The translations under genes and the position numbers were made by a program. A stretch of DNA of 64,000 bases from Chelonoidis abingdonii (Eukaryota > Chordata > Testudines > Testudinidae): contig NC_133770.1 in the NCBI RefSeq assembly GCF_003597395.2, forward strand, positions 199,327,317-199,391,316. The letters are read 5' to 3'. Shown piece by piece: positions 57,312 through 64,000 of this stretch; within the stretch, counting starts at the first letter, position 1, and each line of letters opens with the position of its first letter. Under the pieces are notes generated by a model. The model worked only from the letters and a program-made list of their open reading frames with translations, ran no database searches and was not told the origin of the DNA.

Positions 57312-58190
57312 CAGCGGTTCTCAACCTTTTTCTTCCTGAGCTCCCTCGACCTCCCAACAAATGTCACTGCCCATCTGTGCCACAGTAACTGGTTTTCTGC
57401 ATATAGGGCCGGCTCTAAGATTTTTGCTGCCCCAAGCAAAAAAAAAAGAGTGCCGCCCCGCCATAACACCCCCCCGCGAGCGCCGCGGAAAACCCCAACC
57501 CCCTCGAGCGCCACACTGCCAAAGCCCCCGCCTTCCCCAGCACCGCACTGCCGAAACCTCCACCCCCCTTAGGGACACGCCGCCAAAACCTCCGAGCTCC
57601 GTGCCGCCCTAAGCCCCGCCCTCCCCCAAGCCCGATGCTGCCCAAGCCTCCGAGTGCCTCCCAGGCAAAACAAAAACAAACAAACACAAAAAACCCTCCA
57701 GCACCACCCTGCCAAACCAAAAAAAAACAAAAAACAAACTAGTGCTGCCCCACCCCAAGGTGCCACCCCAAGCATGGGCTTGGTTGGCCGGTGCCTGGAG
57801 CCGGCCCTGGCCCCACAGGAACACCAGGGCTCAGACCTGGGGGAGCACTGGGCTCAGGGCTTCAGCCTCGCAGGGTATACTGGGGCTTGCGATGTCAGCC
57901 CCGCAGCTCTGATACTGGCTTCAGGGCTCGGAGCTCCCCACAGCTCCATTCCTTGCTTCAGTGGTGGGGGTGCTGAAACCTGCACTCCCTTTGTAGCTAA
58001 AGCCCTGAGTCCTGGAACCCCCACAAGGCTGAAGGCAGAAACTGAGCTGAAGTCCCCTGTCCCAGTGCTCCTCCCACCCCCATCTAAATCCCTGAGCCCC
58101 GGTTCTCCCAAGGATCAGAAACCCGGAACCCTGATCCCACACCCCCACTCTGCGGCTGCTTTCCCAACTCCACCTCCCATTTGTTAAAGC
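57312..58190 (+). mobile_element. hAT-Charlie-like element, right end missing
   Basis: Starts cagcggttctcaacc, a hAT-Charlie end, and continues 'tgtgccacagtaactggttt'. It is interrupted at 57404-57809 by another element, then resumes with GC-rich sequence containing repeated 'ctgag' and 'ggggct' words. No closing gagaaccactg end or matching duplication (cattagat) was seen. The right limit given is where the GC-rich character ends. Its open frames, up to 177 codons, are compositional. Confidence 0.5.
57404..57809. mobile_element. Nested CAGGGCCGG-ended hAT-like element
   Basis: Starts tagggccggctctaag and ends gcctggagccggccctg, inverted repeats with the first base changed. 'Gccccaagcaaaaaaaa' near the left end and 'gccaccccaagcatggg' near the right match the copy at 46894. 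A block with repeated 'gccgaaacctcc' and 'cgccctaagcccc'-like units fills the centre. The 8-bp duplication is not clear. Confidence 0.75.
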
Positions 58191-58409
58191 CCCGAGGCAG
58201 TACAGTATTTGGTGTGTGTTTCTTTGTTGGTCTGTGCTGCTGCCTGAGTGAGGACCCCAAAGGTTCTGCTCCACATGGCTCCCGGCGGATCGGTAAGTCT
58301 ATAACTCTGATATTCATATCTTTGAGGTTCTGCCGTATTTAAATTATTGTTTGCATTTCTTTTCATTTTTTTTTTTTTTATGGAAAACATGAAGTTCAAC
58401 TGTTCGCTG

Positions 58410-58454
58410 AAGATGCTGCGCCTAGGGGCACATACAGTGTAAATCCGGCCCTAG
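58410..58454. mobile_element. End of a CCGGCCCTAG-type element
   Basis: 'Gcgcctaggggcac ... aaatccggccctag' resembles the closing end of the CAGGGCCGG family. No opening end was found. Confidence 0.35.
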
Positions 58455-58515
58455 TGGAGGGGAGTTAGTGCAGTGGCCTAACACTTTCCTTACCTGATGT
58501 ACATAATGTACAGGA

Positions 58516-58582
58516 CAGTGGTTCTCAAACTTTTGTGTTGATGACCCCTTTCACACAGCAAGCCTCTGAGTGTAGAAGCAGC
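58516..58582 (+). mobile_element. hAT-Charlie-like 5' fragment
   Basis: 'Cagtggttctcaaacttttg' followed by 'gatgacccctttcacacagc' and 'aagcctctgagtg' is the 5' end of a hAT-like family. The rest is truncated. Confidence 0.65.
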
Positions 58583-58589
58583 AGTTCCA

Positions 58590-59847
58590 CAGCAACAACA
58601 CTGGGCATGACTGGGTGGATTCTTCCCAAGTCCTCCAAGTTCTCTTTAGATCCCTTGTGCACAACCTTTTTATTCAGAGTTTGGATAGGAGTAATAGGTG
58701 GGCTGTGTTATCATTAATGAATCGAATCTTGCATTGTTTTCATTGTGAGAATTGTCTAAGAACTGCAGTATTTAGCCCAGTATACAGAAACTGTCAGCAG
58801 ACTTGAGTTGAAATTTTCATTGTCTTCCCTCTGCCCCTCCCCGCCATCTCCCATATTTTTAGACTACAGCAATAAGAGATGCAAGGCTTTATTTGTAGGC
58901 TAAAGCAGTGTACATGCATTATACTGACACTTGAGACACTACATCCTCTTTGTAAGAATTTTGAAAGTACTACCACATCAAATTCACTCCAACTATGACA
59001 TAGTCAATTTTAGTCAGAGAATATGAAGATTTTTTTGTTTGTTCATTTTTGCCCCCTCCTCCGTCTCACACCCAAATGTCCAATGTATTCTACTGAGAAA
59101 TTATGGTATTCATTTACTTTTCTTAAAGATACCATGGTAGCTCTACATGCTTGAAATTCAGTGTTTGGGGAACTAGTGAGAAAGCACACAGATAGAAACA
59201 ACTGAAATGCCACTTATATAATAGGTAGATTTTCCCAGTATAGTAAATAGGATAATGCAGTTTCTTGTTATCAAGCTATTTAACGCATGTTGAATATCAA
59301 GATTTTCCAGTAATTTGAGAAACTTGCCACTTACCAAGTGAAATGTTGTATAAGAGAATAGGAGAGTTGCTTTTTACTCTCAATAAGAGAATGATGTGTT
59401 CAGGAAACAGTGATTTAAGCAGTCAGGTTTTATTTTCTCATCCTGAGAAACCCTTTCTTGCTGCTTTACGGACCTTTGGACATGGCTGGAAGCAGAACGT
59501 CTGGTTATTCAGAGCTAAAACCATGTTAGTAACAGATGACTATAAAGAAACAAGATGGTTATCTAAAGAAATCAGTGCAGTGAATCTGACTGCAGGAAAA
59601 AGCTAATCGCCAAGAGTTGGGTTTGACTCAACTGGCCTAAGGTCACTGTCAGCAGGAACTGTGATGAGCAAGTTTGTTCCATCAGAAGAGTGAGAAATAG
59701 AGATTTATATTTGATCTTGTCCAGAGTCAGCCATTAAGAGGCAGAAATGAGCTACATACTTTAAAAACATGGGAAACCTTCACTGCAAATTGATGGATGC
59801 TAAACTGAGTCTGCAGACAAATTGTTGTTTGTTTAGTACTGGAAGTG
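58590..59847. other. No recognised feature
   Basis: AT-rich sequence. A plus frame at 59343-59606 has no recognisable domain. Confidence 0.4.
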
Positions 59848-59849
59848 TG

Positions 59850-59930
59850 CATGGCTTATTACAGCCATGCAAGAAGACAAGGTCCTTGCCCTAAGGAGCT
59901 TACAATCTAGGTTAGATAGCAACAGATAAT
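59850..59930 (+). repeat. Possible ancient interspersed repeat
   Basis: 'Agacaaggtccttgcccta' and 'aggagcttacaatctagg' recur in similar form at about 3990-4010. Such words belong to old amniote repeats, but I cannot name the family. Confidence 0.35.
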
Positions 59931-59947
59931 AATAATAGACCCTGATG

Positions 59948-60525
59948 CAGGGCCGGTGCAAGGATGTTTCATGCCCTAGGCAAAAGTTCCACCTTGCACC
60001 CCTCCCCGCACCCCTGCCCTGAGGCGCCCCTCCCTGCGGTAGCTCCCCTCCTCCACCGTGAGGCACACACCCCCTGTGGTAGCTCCCCTCCTCCGCCCTG
60101 AGGTGCCCCCACTCCATGGCAGCTCCCTACCCCCCATCCCAGCTCACCCCTGTTCCATGCACAAGCATGAGCACCCCGAGCATGCCATCGCTGCTTCACT
60201 TCTGCCTACCAGGCTTGCAGCGCCTAAGCTGATTGGCACTGCAAGCCTGGGACATGGGAGAAGTGAAGCAGCCACGGCGTGCTCGGGGAGGAGGTGAGGC
60301 AGGGGTGAGCTGATGCAGGGAATTACCTTGTGTGCCGTGCCCCCCTTACTTGCTGCAGGTGGCCCTCCCTGTGCTCCCCTGCCCCAGCTTCCTCTGCTTA
60401 AATGCCGGAGATGACCAGGGTGGCCGAAGAGCCACCATTGCGGTTGCTGCTGAAGAAAATGGTGCCCCTCAAATCCCAGCCCCCTAGGCTACGCCTAGCT
60501 CACCTAAATGGTTGCACTGGCCCTG
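59948..60525. mobile_element. CAGGGCCGG-ended hAT-like element, 578 bp
   Basis: Starts cagggccggtgcaagg and ends gttgcactggccctg, inverted repeats. Flanks ccctgatg (59940-59947) and cccttttg (60526-60533) agree at 6 of 8 bases. 'Gccctaggc' near the left and 'cctaggctacgcctagc' near the right are also opposed. GC-rich frames are compositional. Confidence 0.75.
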
Positions 60526-60533
60526 CCCTTTTG

Positions 60534-63500
60534 GCTGAATGAGAAGGAAGGAAGGGCAGGATACAAGATAAGAAGAAGGGAATGTTGCCCTCAGGAGAAC
60601 ATTATTTTACAAAGGAAGCAGCTCATATAATTTGTTTTTGATTTACATTTCTTTTCTTTATATTTGTTTTTATCTACTGTTTATATTTTAGGCTTTTTAC
60701 AGGGTCCATAGTTGAGAATCAAATAAAATATAATACCCATGGAAAGCAGAGCTAAATTGCTTTATTGGAATAAACATATCCATAGACAGAAGCACAAGAC
60801 AAGATTAAAAGCCACTGAACTAAATAAACCCTTAAAAACAAAACAAAAAGCAAACAAAAAAAGCCACATCACTCTCCAGTTTTCTAATATGTGGAGAAGA
60901 ATGAGATTCACCAAGCTAATATAGGATGTTTTTGTTTTTTTTAATACCCAAGTGACTTAGGAGCTCATGTCCTACTGACAATTAGATTTGTGCTCCTAAG
61001 TCTTTTTGTTGGCTCTTTTGCATATCTGGCCTGTAGTATTGTAGATTTTCAAAAGAAATATTTTACTGCAGTTACTCAGGACTTCTCTACACTGTGTGCT
61101 GTAGTCTGCACTAGAGTTTATTCCACACTACCCCAGGAAGCCCATTGCTCTGAGCCAAATTCTGGGACATTGGTGAGTAGTCACCAGTCCCAAGTTATGA
61201 AGTAGTTCAAAATTCACATCAGGACCCCAAACTTTGCAACATGGGCTCATCCCTAATTTTAAACTAGAGATGAATGAACCAACATCAAGGCTGTCAGATA
61301 AACACCTCAGAGTTGAGGTGCATAACCAAACATATCCAAACTGCTTTGGTCAGCAGATGAATACAAGGTTGTTTTTTGTTTTGTGTGAAAGACTGAGAAA
61401 GCCAGCCACTTTTTATCAAGAGGTCAAAATGCTTAGCTTTAACTAAGGCCAATTAGCTATTCCAAGAGTGCTCTGATAAAGGCACATCTTCCTTGTTGCT
61501 TGTTTGCTTCTTTCATTTCATTTTTGAATTTATAAACTTCCATATTTGACTTTGAAGTATCCAGCAGAAATGATTAAAATGACACCATTCTCCGGTAGCC
61601 TTCTAAGTGTGCATTCTCCTTCATTTAGAATAGTGAAATATTCCGTTGATAGAATGAACAGAACCTGTGATAAGGGGATCTTCGAAGTGTGCCACACGTA
61701 CCACTACTGGATATTCTAAGAGCAGCCATTTTTGCTAATTGTACTTCATGAAGCCGATTCATCCATGTGTAGAAAGTGTTGCTGGATATTTTTTTCTAAT
61801 GCACAAAAGCTCTGCGAGTGGAACCTCAAGCAGACTGGCTGGCTGAAACTACAAAGGAGACCTTTCCTGCTTTCTATGAACTGGCTGTATGGATAAGGTG
61901 GCAGCATTTTGGACAGATTGGAGGGAGTCAAGTGATTATCTGGCTCGCTATAGATATTGGCTGCAGTAATAAAGGCAAGAAATAATCTGGGTCTGAAAAA
62001 GATTTTGGAACGAGAACCAGGACGAATTAATGGAATTGCCAGCAGGAGTCCTCAGAATGAGGAATTAAGAAAACAGAAGAACACATAGTTAAACTGATAG
62101 CTCACTAGTCCTGCCATCTCAGTCTGCTTTAAAGTTGTGCTCGCTGATAACTTCTCCTTCAAAGGGCAAATCCTGCCATCTGATCTCAGGGTAGGTCTAA
62201 AGTAATGTGCCTATTTGAAGTAGTCTGGAGGCAGAAATATAAAGTTGGAGCACATGGATTCTTTCATACATACTGCTGATATGGTTATGAGATGAGAAAT
62301 GCAGCCTGTATCAAGGATCATGTGTACTAATATACAAAGGCAGTCTAAGATACAGTAAAACAGCCTGTGTAAATCAGGAATTTTCAAGGGGTGTGGTGTG
62401 TTGGAAGGGCAACCACACTGCGTGCTCTAGTCTCCATGTGTTTGTACTAGATTACACATACACAGGCTTGGTAGAACTTGATATATATATTTTATATAAT
62501 TTTTAAGGCTAATAACAACATTGTTAAACATTTTAATTATCTAGTTAAATTTTAACAGTTGTGCAGAATTATGGGTTTAACGCCTTATAAATTCTTTTTA
62601 TTGATTTAATTTTTCACAGTTGTGGGAAGCTATGGGTCAGTCAGACAATAGCGGGGTCAGACAATGTTTAGACACTAATTAAATGCTGAGATTCAAAACA
62701 TTAAAGCTTTATAACTATTAAAACACAAATTGTCACCATCACGTCAACATATGCAAAGTAAATATCTTTAAATCAAACTCTAATAAGCTCTGAAGCAGCA
62801 TTTTTCTTCCCTTGCCTCTGTAAATGTTGATGACACATGAAAGAGACCAGTGCTATTCAATCTGGGGCAGGTAGTACAGTTAAGGTAACTTACGTACTAC
62901 AGTGTGATTAGGACCAGTAGGGGAATGATGCGACTAACCGGCTTTTTTAACTGTGGAAACGTCGAGCAAAGACCTGCAAAGAGATTTTGATTGCGATGTA
63001 ATGACAATGAGTGTGATATATAGATTGTTTGGTTTCACTAAACTTTGTCCTTAATAAAGCTGTGATCTTTCCCTGAAGATTGAAAATGGTTGGCGTGTGT
63101 CTTGGGGCAACGGGAAGAGTTTACTTATCCCCTGAAGCAAGAGCATTTGTATCCGTTAATAACAAAAAACAAAAAAAGAAGTGTTTATTCTACCTAATGC
63201 AACTGCCTGCTGCATCGTGGGGGAGGGAAGACAGTACTTCTAGAGGCTCCATTGCTGCAGAAATATGGGATTAGGATAGGAGCTCATCTGGCTTTTCCTG
63301 AGCTAGAGAAATAGTGAAATAGTTAGACTGTGAGTTCTTGATCTTTTTGAAATATTATGTTTAGTCTTCAGGCTGAAAAGTTAGAATGCCACTGGTTTAT
63401 TACAATATTCTTTCAGGGTGAGCACCTCTTCTTTTCCTTTATGATTCCTATTCCTCATCATGACATTTAGCTGCTTCTTAAGCATGTCGTCATCCAGCTT

Positions 63501-64000
63501 TTCAAATACTGGTGTCTGCCCCACCCTCTGCGATAGCTAGCAGGGACTGCTTCACAATTTATGCAGGGAGACCATATATCAAAGCGCTTTCATGGCATCT
63601 TTAGTCACTATCGATTTAACAAATTGGATCCTCTAGAAACTAATGACAACCTACAATTCTCCTATTTCGTTGTTCTTCCTGGTTTATTTTTTTTAAAACT
63701 AGTTCAGTCTTAAAAGGATGTGCTTACGCATTAAAATTAGTGTTTATTTACTTTTTAAAAAGTCACTGACACTTTATACTGCTGATAGCAGTTATACGTG
63801 CTGTATCCTAGATTCTGCAGTACTGAAACTTTGAAAGCATTATGTGACATTTTTTCTATGCAATTAAATTGTAAATGTTGAAATTGTTATACACAGGAAA
63901 ACACTGTGTGCTAGCAGAACCAAACTTTATTATACTGTTGTGCATGCAAAACTATTATTAGTTTTACAGCAGGCATTATGCACAGTGACCACAAAAATGT
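60534..64000. other. No recognised feature
   Basis: AT-rich sequence to the window end. 'Acttaggagc' and 'gctcctaagt' near 60954 and 60990 may be a trace of the MITE at 26096. No exon, RNA gene or LINE recognised. Confidence 0.4.

Noticed and set aside
57654..58187. 177-codon proline-rich open frame
   Set aside because: It runs across a nested hAT-like element and its host. The proline-rich sequence comes from GC-rich repeat DNA.

Overview
The window looks like non-coding nuclear DNA from a sauropsid, most likely a turtle. There is no operon-like layout and no long open reading frame. AT-rich unique sequence is filled with dispersed repeats: CR1 LINEs with the (ATTCTATG)n-type 3' end, MIR/CORE-SINEs, an L2-like and an RTE-like LINE relic, solo LTRs, hAT-like elements with 8-bp target duplications, palindromic MITEs and a broken PIF-Harbinger element. 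The turtle assignment rests on my recollection of these repeat families, not on a search.

Layout. 1-9 kb: a possible LTR-retroelement fragment, a probable LTR (1863-2874), a MIR, and a decayed RTE-clade endonuclease relic followed by nested hAT-like elements. 9-16 kb: an old L2-like LINE tail, a GT microsatellite and a MIR. 16-20 kb: a well bounded solo LTR (16218-17154), a hAT-like element and a reverse-strand CR1. 20-26 kb: a speculative two-exon secreted-peptide candidate (20439-20778) and several terminal-inverted-repeat elements, one of which (24264-25476) carries an unusual alternating inverted array. 26-34 kb: MITEs, MIRs, a CR1 with recognisable reverse transcriptase and an assembly gap, and two neighbouring LTR-type sequences. 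36-48 kb: two solo LTRs of one family in opposite orientation (36645-37571, 47406-48293), a hAT-like element with a perfect 8-bp duplication, and a Harbinger relic ending in a second gap. 49-61 kb: a hAT MITE inserted at the edge of another MITE, an interrupted CR1-like LINE, a 731-bp hAT-like element and three copies of a CAGGGCCGG-ended family. 61-64 kb: nothing recognised.

No protein-coding gene, tRNA, rRNA or CRISPR array can be supported with confidence. The window is best read as intergenic or intronic sequence. Element boundaries were read by eye from terminal motifs and target-site duplications. Family names come from remembered sequence similarity and should be confirmed against a repeat library.
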